A stretch of 64,000 bases of DNA, from positions 1,984,001 through 2,048,000 of the forward strand of contig NZ_CP034449.1 in the NCBI RefSeq assembly GCF_003952425.1, written 5' to 3'. The notes under the pieces were generated by a model. The model saw only the letters and a program-made list of their open reading frames with translations, made no database searches and was not told where the DNA came from. Each line of letters begins with the position of its first letter. Positions within the stretch are counted from its first letter, which is position 1. This document shows positions 39,634 through 48,480 of this stretch, one piece after another. Both the position numbers and the translations under genes were made by a program. This DNA comes from Mesorhizobium sp. M2A.F.Ca.ET.046.03.2.1 (GTDB taxonomy: Bacteria; Pseudomonadota; Alphaproteobacteria; Rhizobiales; Rhizobiaceae).

Positions 39634-41253
39634 ATGCCGTCTTCGCTAATCATCGGGTCGGGTCCGGCTGCAGCCGCCGCCGTGTTGGCGCTGTCCGAAA
39701 AACCGGACGAGAAGATAACCGTGTTCGACCCGGGCACCGTGCTGAACGCGGAGACCCAGGAGGTCATAGCCAGGCTGTCTAGGCTGCGTGTCGACGACTG
39801 GGATGAAGAGGATGTCCGCCGGATCAGCCAGCAGCCCAAGCCGGTCCAGTCCGACTCGCTGCCTGAAAAGAGAAGCTACGGATCCGATTTCCCGTTTGCC
39901 AACAAGGGCCAGCTCGACGGCGTCCATTCCGTGAGCAGAGTGAACCCGGCGGTCATATCGAGCGCCTACGGGGGGTTCAGCAATGTCTGGGGGGCCCAGA
40001 TCATGCCCTTCAGCGCCGCCACGTTCAAGGGATGGCCGTTCGGCTTCTCGGATATGGAAGAGCACTATCGGACGATTCTGGGTCACATACCTTTCGCGGG
40101 AGAGTCCGACGATCTCGAGGAGTGGTTTCCCCTCATCGGATCCCCGGACGCGCTTCCGCCGCTGGCGCCGCGGACACAAATGGTCCTGGCCAACTACGAC
40201 CGGCACCGCGAGCGAGTGCGCTCCACCGGAATAACGATAGGCCGCGCCCGGCTCGCCTTCGCTGCCCCTCAATGCCAGCCCTGCAGCCTGTGCATGACCG
40301 GGTGCCCACGGTCGCTGATCTTCTCGGCCTCGCACAGCTTCGATCGCTTCCGGCGCAACGGGAGGATCGACTACCGCAGCGGGTTGCTCGCGGTGCGAGT
40401 CGAACAGGAGGGCGACACGGCCGTCGTGCACGCACGGGAGCTGTCGAGCGGCCGGATCCAGCGATTCACGGCCGACCGGGTCTTCGTGGGCTGCGGAGCA
40501 ATCGGGACCACAAGGCTGATGCTGGGCTCGCTCGGATCGAACCAGCCGGTGCATCTTTCGGAATCTGCTCAGTTCGTTCTTCCAATGATTTCCATGAAGC
40601 CAACTCCCGACCCACGTGCAAGGCGCGAGTTCACACTCAACCAGTTCACCATGGTCATCGCCCGGGACGACGAAGGCTTGGATGTTTCACAGATTCACTT
40701 CTATCCGTTCAATCAGGCATATTACGATGCGCTTCCCGGTTTCCTCAAACACCGCGCCGCCGCCTTCGCGACCGATCGGCTGCTCAGCCGGTTGACGGTA
40801 GGCCTGGGCTACTTGCCGTCCTGGGCGTCACCCAAGATCCGAGTGAGCGCCCAGCTGTCCGCAGCAGCTCCTGACGAGCTCCCCCAGATCACTCTCACTT
40901 CGGAGGGCTTCAGCGAGGCCAAGGTCAGGGGCAAATGCGTGCCTCCAATGCTGCCTGACGTGATAAGCCGGATCCGCAGGGCGGCACCTTACCTTGACTT
41001 GTGGCCAGTCACGCCGCGGATGCTGTGGTCGGGCGGAGCCAAAAGCTACCACTTTGGCGGCAGCTTTCCTCACGCCAATGAGCCGGATTCCGGGAGTGCG
41101 ACGACAGACCGCCTTGGGCGGCTGGCGCGCTGGGACCGGATCCATCTCATCGACGGGTCGGTTTTCCCAAATGTTCCGGCTACCACCTTTACGCTGACGG
41201 TGATGGCCAATTCGCATCGCATCGCCCGCGAAGCGATGCAGCTGACGGCTTGA
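39634..41253 (+). CDS. GMC-like FAD oxidoreductase with a Cys cluster
   Basis: A 539-residue flavoprotein. The FAD-binding motif SLIIGSGPAAAAAVLAL is at the N-terminus and the conserved GMC C-terminal motif is HLIDGSVFPNVPATTFTLTV. Around residues 212-223 lies CQPCSLCMTGC (C-x2-C-x2-C-x3-C), as in [4Fe-4S] ferredoxins, placed before the middle substrate domain. It may oxidise a sugar alcohol or aldose and pass electrons through the cluster to the respiratory chain. The start ATG directly follows the TAG of the GT2 gene, and the epimerase gene follows after 7 bases, so the three are one operon. This suggests oxidation and epimerisation of a sugar of the polysaccharide. Confidence 0.8.
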   Translation: MPSSLIIGSGPAAAAAVLALSEKPDEKITVFDPGTVLNAETQEVIARLSRLRVDDWDEEDVRRISQQPKPVQSDSLPEKRSYGSDFPFANKGQLDGVHSVSRVNPAVISSAYGGFSNVWGAQIMPFSAATFKGWPFGFSDMEEHYRTILGHIPFAGESDDLEEWFPLIGSPDALPPLAPRTQMVLANYDRHRERVRSTGITIGRARLAFAAPQCQPCSLCMTGCPRSLIFSASHSFDRFRRNGRIDYRSGLLAVRVEQEGDTAVVHARELSSGRIQRFTADRVFVGCGAIGTTRLMLGSLGSNQPVHLSESAQFVLPMISMKPTPDPRARREFTLNQFTMVIARDDEGLDVSQIHFYPFNQAYYDALPGFLKHRAAAFATDRLLSRLTVGLGYLPSWASPKIRVSAQLSAAAPDELPQITLTSEGFSEAKVRGKCVPPMLPDVISRIRRAAPYLDLWPVTPRMLWSGGAKSYHFGGSFPHANEPDSGSATTDRLGRLARWDRIHLIDGSVFPNVPATTFTLTVMANSHRIAREAMQLTA

Positions 41254-41260
41254 GCGTTCG

Positions 41261-42160
41261 ATGCGGGTCGGTATCACCGGAGCGAACGGATATGTCGGGA
41301 CCATCCTGCGCGCCGCCTTCGCCGAACAAGGGCATAAGGTCATCGCCTTCGCCCGTCCGAACCGGGTGGCCTCCGAATCTGCCGCCAGCGTCGCCGAGTG
41401 GCGCCCATATGAGATCAAGCGCCCGCCGTCAGGGGCCGCATTCAGCGACCTGGATGTGCTCATCCACGGTGCATGGGACCTGACCCTCGTCAGCGCCGGC
41501 GATGTGTGGGGCACCAATGTGTCAGGCTCGCAGCACCTCCTCCGCAATGTCGCCGCCGCAGGGGTTCGCCGGGTTATTTTTATCTCCTCGATGTCCGCCT
41601 ATAAGGGAACCCAACAGTTGTACGGTCAGGCGAAACTGGCCTGCGAGCGCACGGCGGGCAGTCTGGGAGCTGTCTCCACCCGGCTCGGCCTAGTGTACGG
41701 CCCCGGTTGGGGCGGGATGGCAGGCGCGCTCCGCAAGCTCACCACGCTGCCGGTTACACCTCTCATCGGGGCGCAATCCCATCAGTTCATGGTGCATGAG
41801 GCGGACATGGCAGCCGCTATGGTGCGTATTGCCGAGTCGGACATGCCCCTGCCGGAACCGGTAGGGCTGGCCAACCCCGAACCGGTGCCGTTCCGACGGC
41901 TCATGAACGAGATCGCCGCATCGCAAGGCAGAACACTGCGTGCCGTCGCCGTGCCCTGGCAGCTTGTCAGTGGCGCCCTCAAGGCAGCTGAGGCGGTGCA
42001 TGTCCCCCTGCCCTTCCGATCCGACTCCATCCTCGGGCTCGTGCGCCCGGCGCGAGAGGTTCCCGGCGTAGAGCGGCTCAAGCAGCTCGGTATCGAGTTT
42101 CGGAGCTTCTCGATGGATGGCGACCGCCCCTCATCCGGGACATTGCGTCGGTATGCTTAG
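41261..42160 (+). CDS. NAD-dependent epimerase/dehydratase family protein
   Basis: A 299-residue extended SDR. The N-terminal glycine motif is GITGANGYVG, the catalytic Ser lies in VIFISSMSAYKGTQ and the Tyr-x-x-x-Lys is YGQAKLACE. It would change a nucleotide-linked sugar (epimerisation, dehydration or reduction). Together with the GMC oxidoreductase upstream, seven bases away, it could make an unusual sugar or reverse its oxidation. GAGCGTTCG before ATG 41261 is a weak ribosome binding site, so translation may be coupled to the upstream stop codon. Confidence 0.83.
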   Translation: MRVGITGANGYVGTILRAAFAEQGHKVIAFARPNRVASESAASVAEWRPYEIKRPPSGAAFSDLDVLIHGAWDLTLVSAGDVWGTNVSGSQHLLRNVAAAGVRRVIFISSMSAYKGTQQLYGQAKLACERTAGSLGAVSTRLGLVYGPGWGGMAGALRKLTTLPVTPLIGAQSHQFMVHEADMAAAMVRIAESDMPLPEPVGLANPEPVPFRRLMNEIAASQGRTLRAVAVPWQLVSGALKAAEAVHVPLPFRSDSILGLVRPAREVPGVERLKQLGIEFRSFSMDGDRPSSGTLRRYA

Positions 42161-42356
42161 TCGAGGGCCAGTTCGATCCGACAGAGACGCAAACGGCGAG
42201 ATTGTGCGGCCGGCACGACCGCCAGAATCCGCAGCAGCGTCGCCCCACAGCGGGCGCGATGCGATTCAGTCCGGATCAGCAAAATGGGGCTACCCCCGAG
42301 GAATAATCGCGGATCGAAGAAAACCATGCAATGATTCACAGAGACGCAAGAGACGC

Positions 42357-42494
42357 ATGACCTCAAAGACGGGCGCAGAGCTTAATGCCGAGCCCCGGTC
42401 GAACTCGCGGCTGTCCAGCGGTGAAGGCTCGCAAACGGAAGTCATTGCAGAATCCGGAAGACTTTGGCGCGAAAGCTTGCGCACAAGAGGCTAA
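42357..42494 (+). CDS. Possible small protein, 45 residues
   Basis: A short frame from ATG 42357 encodes a polar peptide (MTSKTGAELNAEPRSNSRLS, then TEVIAESGRLWRESLRTRG) and ends 12 bases before the epimerase TTG. There is no clear ribosome binding site and no known relative, so it could be a leader peptide or simply a chance frame. The rest of 42161-42506 holds nothing recognised. Confidence 0.25.
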   Translation: MTSKTGAELNAEPRSNSRLSSGEGSQTEVIAESGRLWRESLRTRG

Positions 42495-42506
42495 GGGGCA
42501 ATCCGA

Positions 42507-43484
42507 TTGGTTGAACCGCGCGCCATCTTCATATCGGGAGTGGCCGGCTTTGTAGGAAGCAGGCTTGCACGGATCTTTATTGATCGTGGATATTCGGTCT
42601 TTGGCTTTGACAACCTGTCGCGAGGTTCTCGGGAAAACCTGAACGAGCTTCTTACGCATGAGAGGTTCATTTTTGAGAAAGTGGATCTCTCAGACGCGGC
42701 TGCGGTGAGAAGCCGCTTTATGAACTGTCACAGTCGCATTCCGATTTCCGAAGTCTGGCACATGGCTGCCAATTCGGACATTCCTGCAGGAATCACCGAT
42801 GCCTCTGTCGATCTGCGCGATACCTTTCTAACGACGTTCAACGTGTTGGACTCAATGAGGGAGGCGGGAGTTCCGTTCCTTGCTTTTGCATCCAGCTCAG
42901 CCGTGTACGGCGATTTGGGGGAGGCTCCGATCAGAGAGGATGTCGGGCCGCTGCTGCCGATTTCCAACTACGGCGCCATGAAGCTAGCATCGGAAGCGCT
43001 AATCAGCGCGGCCGTCGAGAACTGGTTGGGGCGGGCCTTGATCTTTCGCTTTCCGAACGTGATCGGCATTCCGGCAACACATGGCGTCATTCTGGATTTC
43101 GTCAGAAAGCTAAAGATCACACCAAACAAGCTGAACGTTTTGGGATCGGGCCGGCAACGGAAGGCCTATCTTCACGTCAATGATCTGATCGATGCGATCG
43201 TCTACCTGCGTGCAAACGCATCCGAACGGCTTGGCTGCTACAATATCGGCCCCGAGGACAAAGGGGTAACCGTCAGCTTCATAGCGGAAACCACTGTCGA
43301 GGCTGTCGCACCGGGCGCGGGGATCGAATACGGATTTGAAGATCGCGGTTGGACGGGGGATGTTCCCCGGTTTTCCTATGACGTAGCAAAGCTCCGTGCA
43401 CTCGGTTGGCGGCCCCAGCTTGGATCGGCCGACGCTGTCCGAAAAGCCGTCGTGGAAATCGTACGGCAGGAAGGACACCCGTGA
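42507..43484 (+). CDS. NAD-dependent sugar-nucleotide epimerase/dehydratase
   Basis: A 325-residue extended SDR: GVAGFVGSRLARIFIDRG (NAD binding), HMAANSDIPAGI, FASSSAVYGDLGEAP (Ser), and YGAMKLASEALIS (Tyr-x-x-x-Lys). It resembles UDP-glucose 4-epimerase/GDP-sugar dehydratases. As first gene of the heptose operon it may convert the GDP-heptose made by the following genes, or another nucleotide sugar. TTG 42507 lies after AAGGGG, a reasonable start; translation of the next gene is coupled, since TGA and ATG share a base at 43484. Confidence 0.85.
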   Translation: MVEPRAIFISGVAGFVGSRLARIFIDRGYSVFGFDNLSRGSRENLNELLTHERFIFEKVDLSDAAAVRSRFMNCHSRIPISEVWHMAANSDIPAGITDASVDLRDTFLTTFNVLDSMREAGVPFLAFASSSAVYGDLGEAPIREDVGPLLPISNYGAMKLASEALISAAVENWLGRALIFRFPNVIGIPATHGVILDFVRKLKITPNKLNVLGSGRQRKAYLHVNDLIDAIVYLRANASERLGCYNIGPEDKGVTVSFIAETTVEAVAPGAGIEYGFEDRGWTGDVPRFSYDVAKLRALGWRPQLGSADAVRKAVVEIVRQEGHP

Positions 43485-45406
43485 TGCAGGCCGTTGTACT
43501 TGCCGGTGGTCTGGGGACACGGCTCAGGGGCCGGATCGGTGATCTGCCCAAGTCGCTGGCCAACATTGGTGGCAAGCCACTTCTCGAGCATCAAATCCTC
43601 CTAGCCAAGCAACACGGGATCGAGAGGATCTTGATCCTGGTGAACCACGCAGCCGAGCAAATCGTGGATTTTTGCAATCAGCGCGGGAATTGGGGGATTG
43701 AAGTTCGTTGCGTAGATGACGGTGCGCCTCGCGGGACTGCCGGGGCGGTTCTGTCCGTTCTGCATCTGCTCGACGAGGACTTCCTCACGATCTACGGCGA
43801 CACGATGCTCGACGTCGATCTCACCCGCTTCAAGTGCTTCCATGAAAGACACGAGGCAGCAGCCGCGACTATTTTCACCCATCCGAATGATCACCCGCAT
43901 GATTCCGATCTGATCGAGACGTCGGAAGATGGCGTGGTTACCGCGTTCCATCCATATCCACACGATCCCGGTTGCTTTTATCCCAACAAAGTCAGCGCAG
44001 CTCTTTACTACATTCGAAGACAAGCCTTGTTCCCGTGGCGCGCCGCGGCAACTCCGCTCGATTTTGGCAAGGATCTCTTTCCTGAAATGCTTCGGGCCGG
44101 CGCGGAGATCAGAAGCTATAGCAGCCCTGAGTACATTAAGGACGCGGGAACCCCGGCGAGACTTGACAAGGTCTGCGCCGACCTTGCCTCCGGCCGCATA
44201 GCCCGAGCTTCACTCGCTTCTCCGCAGAAAGCAGTATTTTTGGACAGGGACGGGTGCATCAATATCGACGATGGGCATATCGATCGTCCCGAACGCTTCA
44301 AACTGATCGAGGGGGCCGCGGCCGCGATCGCCTGTTTCAACCAGGCCGAATACCGGACAATCATCGTCACAAACCAACCCGTTGTGGCGAGAGGAGATTG
44401 CTCTGTACGAGACTTGCGGATGATCCATAACAAGATGGAGACCGAGCTTGGCCGCCAGGGGGCTTTTGTCGATGCCATCTATTACTGCCCGCACCATCCA
44501 GATCGCGGCTTTGCCGGTGAGGTGGAAGCGCTAAAGGTCCACTGTGAATGCCGCAAGCCCGCCACCGGGTTGGTCGACGAGGCGGTCGAGGCGTTCAATA
44601 TCGATCGCAGACAATCCTGGGTCATCGGCGATTCCTCTACCGACGTCGCGCTCGCAAAACGGTCCGGCATCAGATCGATCCTGGTCGAGACGGGCGCGGG
44701 CGGGCTGGACAGCAAGTATCATGTCATGCCCGACTATACCGTCCCGGATTTGTTCGAGGCTGCCAAGTTCATTCTCACCGTTCATCCGACCTTGGTGGAC
44801 ACGGCATCCGATCTGATCGCGCATGTTAAGCCGGGTGACGTGTGTTTCGTGGCAGGGCTCTCCCGAAGCGGAAAGAGCGTCCTTTCCAGCGCTATCGCCG
44901 AGGTACTTCGCGGCCGCGGCTTTGATGCGCAAGTCGTTGCCCTTGATCGCTGGATACGGTCCGCCGCCGATCGCGAAGCAACGGTGATGGGTCGCTACGA
45001 CATGAACGAGATTAGGAAGGTTGTAAGCCGCCTGGTGGGCGTTCGTTCTCGCGAGACGCTCGATCTGCCCTATTACGAAAAGCTGAGCCGCGTATCGCAT
45101 CCAAGATCGGAAAAGGTAAGCATTTCTCCGGAAACCGTCCTGGTCGTGGAAGGAGCCGTCGCTCTTTCGCTGTCCGATGTGGTTTTGCCGGGTCGTGCAC
45201 ACACATTCTTCGTTGATATCGATGAGGAGCTGAGGAGGCACCGAGTGACGCGGGAATACTCGCGTCGAGGCGTGGATCGGGAGGCTGCAGCGCGTATCTA
45301 TAGTTCCCGCCAGGAGGACGAGACACCAATCGTTTTGGCATCGCGGTCGAGCGCCAACCAGTGCGTCCGATTGCGGGCGATCGAGCTGATTGAGGCCGTC
45401 GGATGA
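43484..45406 (+). CDS. Three-domain fusion: sugar nucleotidyltransferase, HAD phosphatase, P-loop kinase
   Basis: A 640-residue protein. Domain 1 (~1-235) is a sugar-phosphate nucleotidyltransferase: MQAVVLAGGLGTRLRG, FLTIYGDTMLDVDL. Domain 2 (~245-405) is a HAD-IIIA phosphatase of GmhB type: AVFLDRDGCINIDDG, IIVTNQPVV, Cys-His cluster YCPHHPD and CECRKPATGL, WVIGDSSTDVALAK. Domain 3 (~430-640) is a P-loop kinase-like domain with Walker A GLSRSGKSVLSS. With the following kinase and isomerase genes, domains 1 and 2 match HddC and GmhB of GDP-D-glycero-alpha-D-manno-heptose synthesis. The role of domain 3 is unknown. ATG 43484 overlaps the upstream stop. The stop overlaps the next start (ATGA). 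Confidence 0.85.
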   Translation: MQAVVLAGGLGTRLRGRIGDLPKSLANIGGKPLLEHQILLAKQHGIERILILVNHAAEQIVDFCNQRGNWGIEVRCVDDGAPRGTAGAVLSVLHLLDEDFLTIYGDTMLDVDLTRFKCFHERHEAAAATIFTHPNDHPHDSDLIETSEDGVVTAFHPYPHDPGCFYPNKVSAALYYIRRQALFPWRAAATPLDFGKDLFPEMLRAGAEIRSYSSPEYIKDAGTPARLDKVCADLASGRIARASLASPQKAVFLDRDGCINIDDGHIDRPERFKLIEGAAAAIACFNQAEYRTIIVTNQPVVARGDCSVRDLRMIHNKMETELGRQGAFVDAIYYCPHHPDRGFAGEVEALKVHCECRKPATGLVDEAVEAFNIDRRQSWVIGDSSTDVALAKRSGIRSILVETGAGGLDSKYHVMPDYTVPDLFEAAKFILTVHPTLVDTASDLIAHVKPGDVCFVAGLSRSGKSVLSSAIAEVLRGRGFDAQVVALDRWIRSAADREATVMGRYDMNEIRKVVSRLVGVRSRETLDLPYYEKLSRVSHPRSEKVSISPETVLVVEGAVALSLSDVVLPGRAHTFFVDIDEELRRHRVTREYSRRGVDREAAARIYSSRQEDETPIVLASRSSANQCVRLRAIELIEAVG

Positions 45407-46404
45407 TCATCAGTCAGACGCCGCTTCGAGTGAGCTTCGTGGGAGGTGGCAGCGATCTGCCTGCCTTCTATCGGGAGGAAGGCGGCGCCGTCCTAAGCGT
45501 TGCTATCGACAAGTACGTCTACGTGAATGTGAACCGCAAGTTCGATAACGGCACTCGAATCGCTTATTCAAGAACGGAAGAAGTCGACAGCGTCGAGGAT
45601 ATCCAGCATCCGATTGTCAAGGCGACGATGGGATACCTTGGGATATGCGGGGGCATTGAGATAACGACTATTGCCGATATTCCATCCAAGGGCACCGGAC
45701 TTGGATCATCGAGCGCTTTTACGGTTGGCCTTCTGCACGCGCTGAACGCGTTTCGGGGGCAATATGTCTCGAAGGCAAAGCTCGGCGCCGATAGTTGTTG
45801 CATCGAGATCGAACTTTGTGGCGCGCCCATTGGAAGGCAGGATCAATACGCCGCCGCCTTCGGCGGATTGAATCTCATCGAGTTTCACCGCGATGACAGC
45901 GTTTCGGTGTCACCGCTCATATGCCCGCGTGATTTCATCGCTTCGATCGAGAAGCAAGTTCTCATGTTCTACACCGGCATTACGCGCAGTGCTTCGGACA
46001 TTCTCGTGCGACAGTCGGAGTGCATCGCAAGAGCTCCGGACAAGCGCAAAGCGCTCAGGCGGATGGTCGGGCTCACCTATCAGCTTCGTGATGAGCTGCA
46101 TCGATGCAACCTCGACGCCTTCGGCGAAATCCTCCACGAGAACTGGCTCTTAAAAAAGAGCCTCTCTGAGGAAATCACGAACGATGCAATCGATCACTGG
46201 TACCAGACCGCGATGCGGGCGGGTGCCACGGGCGGCAAGCTGCTGGGAGCAGGTGCAGGAGGTTTTCTCATGTTCTTCGCACCTCTCGATCGCCACGACG
46301 CAATCAAAGCGGCCCTTAGGGACCTGAAGCACTTCCCTGTCAAGTTCGACTTCGCCGGGAGCCGCATCGTTCACTATCAACCGACATCGGAGTCCATCCA
46401 ATGA
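45403..46404 (+). CDS. hddA: GHMP kinase, probable D-glycero-D-manno-heptose 7-phosphate kinase
   Basis: A 333-residue GHMP-family kinase. It has PLRVSFVGGGSDLPAFYREE at the N-terminus, the ATP-binding motif GTGLGSSSAFTVGLLHAL, and a C-terminal GGKLLGAGAGGFLMFF. These match HddA, which phosphorylates D-glycero-D-manno-heptose 7-phosphate at C1. The product would be dephosphorylated at C7 by the HAD domain and turned into GDP-heptose by the nucleotidyltransferase domain of the upstream gene. The start overlaps the upstream stop (ATGA at 45403), and the stop overlaps the next start likewise. L-fucose kinase relatives are an alternative, less supported by the neighbours. Confidence 0.85.
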   Translation: MIISQTPLRVSFVGGGSDLPAFYREEGGAVLSVAIDKYVYVNVNRKFDNGTRIAYSRTEEVDSVEDIQHPIVKATMGYLGICGGIEITTIADIPSKGTGLGSSSAFTVGLLHALNAFRGQYVSKAKLGADSCCIEIELCGAPIGRQDQYAAAFGGLNLIEFHRDDSVSVSPLICPRDFIASIEKQVLMFYTGITRSASDILVRQSECIARAPDKRKALRRMVGLTYQLRDELHRCNLDAFGEILHENWLLKKSLSEEITNDAIDHWYQTAMRAGATGGKLLGAGAGGFLMFFAPLDRHDAIKAALRDLKHFPVKFDFAGSRIVHYQPTSESIQ

Positions 46405-47108
46405 AGCATTTTGGCGGCAGTACTCAATCAACCGACATCGGAGCCCGCCCAATAAAAAATCTTGGCGGCAGTGCTCAAGCCTATTTCAAGAAACTCGAGA
46501 TCGTCCTGGCTTCATTGGACCACGAAAGCATCGATAATGCAGTGGCCTTGGTCGCGCAGGCACAGGAGGATGGCAAGCAGATAATCACGCTTGGAAATGG
46601 TGGCAGTTCGCTCACGGCGCTGCATTTCATCACGGACTGGAACAAGAGCATCTATCTTTCCACGAAGCGCCCGTTTCGTGGCCGGACGCTGATCGACAAT
46701 GTGGGCCTTACGTTTGCATACGCGAACGATGTTTCTTTCCAGGATGTGTTCGTCGAGCAGCTAAAGAACATCCTGAACGAGGGCGACTTGGTCATCGCGA
46801 TTTCGGGAAGCGGAAATTCGGAAAACGTTCTGCGTGCCGTTCGATACGCCAATGATCATGCCGCAGTTACGCTAGGGCTTTGCGGATATGGCGGAGGAAC
46901 GCTCAGGCAGATCGCCCAACATGTGGTTTGGGTCAATGTGAATGACATGCAAATTGCGGAGGACATACATTCCATGTTCGGGCATGTCGTCATGCAGCGT
47001 CTTTGTCTTGCGGGTACACAAAAGTGGAGCGATCGGCGAGAGCGGCGCAGCGCTGCTGGCGGCTTCAATGCAAATCCAGCTGGCGCCGAGACGAGCTGGC
47101 AATCCTGA
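46401..47108 (+). CDS. gmhA: SIS-domain phosphoheptose isomerase (GmhA-like)
   Basis: A 235-residue SIS-domain protein with the phosphosugar-binding motif ITLGNGGSSLTALHFITDW and LVIAISGSGNSENVLRAVRY. It should convert sedoheptulose 7-phosphate to D-glycero-D-manno-heptose 7-phosphate, the first step of the heptose pathway. The N-terminus contains a small repeated word (KHFGGSTQSTDIGARP, KNLGGSAQAYF), and the C-terminal ~25 residues after WSDRRERRSAAGG look like an added low-complexity tail. It overlaps the kinase gene by four bases and completes the operon. A second, LPS-type gmhA is expected elsewhere in the genome. Confidence 0.83.
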   Translation: MKHFGGSTQSTDIGARPIKNLGGSAQAYFKKLEIVLASLDHESIDNAVALVAQAQEDGKQIITLGNGGSSLTALHFITDWNKSIYLSTKRPFRGRTLIDNVGLTFAYANDVSFQDVFVEQLKNILNEGDLVIAISGSGNSENVLRAVRYANDHAAVTLGLCGYGGGTLRQIAQHVVWVNVNDMQIAEDIHSMFGHVVMQRLCLAGTQKWSDRRERRSAAGGFNANPAGAETSWQS

Positions 47109-47121
47109 TCGAGAACAAGCG

Positions 47122-47460
47122 ATGCAGCATTATCGGCTCTACGTTCTGGACGACCGCGGCCAGTTCAAGGGCGGCATCAACCTTACCTGCATAGACGACG
47201 TTGCGGCGAAAGAGCAGGCCAGGCTGTTAGCAGATGGCCACGAAGTGGAGCTTTGGCGACTCGTTGCGCGGTTCAAATCTGACAATCCGCGGAGCCGTCC
47301 CGCGGCGACGAAGCGCATGCGCGCCGTGGCGCCACGCTCCAGCCATTTCAACAAGGTACCCAAGCATTCGCACTCTCCCCTTGGATGCGGTTGCGCGTCT
47401 TGGCGCTGCTCAGATCTTGATAATATGATCCCGATTCAGGCACTTTGGCATTGCGATTGA
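47122..47460 (+). CDS. Small rhizobial hypothetical protein, 112 residues
   Basis: Begins MQHYRLYVLDDRGQFKGGIN, then DDVAAKEQARLLADGHEVEL and WRLVARF. This is the pattern of a small, widespread rhizobial protein of ~70 residues (YRLYFLD...A...A...ELW), function unknown. Here the C-terminus is extended by ~45 poorly conserved basic residues. The frame is open further upstream to 46942 in the shadow of gmhA; ATG 47122 fits the family start. It lies 13 bases after gmhA, perhaps by chance. Confidence 0.6.
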   Translation: MQHYRLYVLDDRGQFKGGINLTCIDDVAAKEQARLLADGHEVELWRLVARFKSDNPRSRPAATKRMRAVAPRSSHFNKVPKHSHSPLGCGCASWRCSDLDNMIPIQALWHCD

Positions 47461-48480
47461 ACGGCTGCGCGGCGCTGTAGAGACCGCGCTCGATCACGAT
47501 ACCAGCCAGCGGATGACGCGGGCATTGCGGCTGCGTGGCTAGCGACGTGACGCAGTGACATTTATAGAGACTGGAACGTGGTCAACGCCTTAACGGCTGA
47601 GCTCGGCCAAGCACATCGGCGCGCAAATGGTGGTCGAACATCCGGCCGGGTGCGACAACAGGCTCGAAGGCTCGTCAGCGATGCGCCATCGCAAGACATC
47701 CCACCCATCCCTTTCGACTACCTCAAATGCGAACGACCCGCGCGAGCCAACGGGCACCCAAAGCGACCGCAACATTTAAACCGACAGATACGATCGTGGC
47801 AGGCCATCTGGGAGGGTGCCCCGGCGCGGTCCGTTGATCACTTTCCATATTAGAACGTGTTAATAAGTTACATTAGGAATGTGTTAACAATCACCCGCCG
47901 AGCCTCATTCTCGCCGCAAATCGTAGTATGGTCGCCTGTGTCATATACATCGTCTTCGAATAATTTACGCAGGTACAAGACGGTGTCTGAGCAAGTTTAA
48001 ATGCGGAAATGCCTGTGTTTACTTAGGGGTGCGGGCGGAATGAGAACAAAAAAGACGCAATGAACTAAGGGACTACTGTGCTTATACTTAATAGCAAGCT
48101 CGGCGGCGCGCCCGCCGGGAGACATGCGGTCGACTTCAATTCGGCTGCGGCTCAAATCGTTGAAAGCCTTGTGCGCGTTGGCAGCGACACCGTACACGGG
48201 TTCAGGGGCGAGAACCTGACAAGCATTCCCGTCGACAAGACTCGTCTTCGATGGTGAAATCAACGTTGAGCCCGCTCGACATCAGTGTCTGGGGCGAAGA
48301 CACCCAAATCTCCGCTACTTTGTAATCAGTCGCGTTGCCTATGCGAGTTTGAAATCAGTTCTCGTAGCCCAGCTACGAGTTTGAAATCAGTTCGCGTTGC
48401 CTAGCTGCGCGTGCGACGTCTCACGCACTTTGGCGATGCGCGGCAGTGAATTTTTTTCAACGCCCAAGAAGGATCACGGA
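47461..48480. other. Kilobase intergenic region, AT-rich promoter zone and repeats
   Basis: No convincing gene. Frames at 47578-47853 (plus) and 47590-47775 (minus) are unrecognised. A GTG frame around 48078-48258 (LGGAPAGRHAVDFNSAAAQI) also has no known relative. The segment 47840-47990 is strongly AT-rich for this genome (AACGTGTTAATAAGTTACAT and ATGTGTTAACAA) and should hold the promoter of the GH16/type I secretion genes. Imperfect tandem repeats lie at 48312-48410. Confidence 0.35.
48312..48410. repeat. Three imperfect ~32-bp tandem repeats
   Basis: The word CGAGTTTGAAATCAGTT is at 48344-48360 and 48376-48392 (period 32), each followed by a variant of CTCGTAGCCCAGCTA or CGCGTTGCCTAGCTG. 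A third, weaker copy (TTGTAATCAG, CGCGTTGCCTATG) lies just upstream. They end ~70 bases before the GH16 start and could be binding sites in its leader. Confidence 0.6.

Noticed and set aside
48312..48410. CRISPR array
   Set aside because: Repeats are imperfect and adjacent without unique spacers, and no cas genes are nearby.
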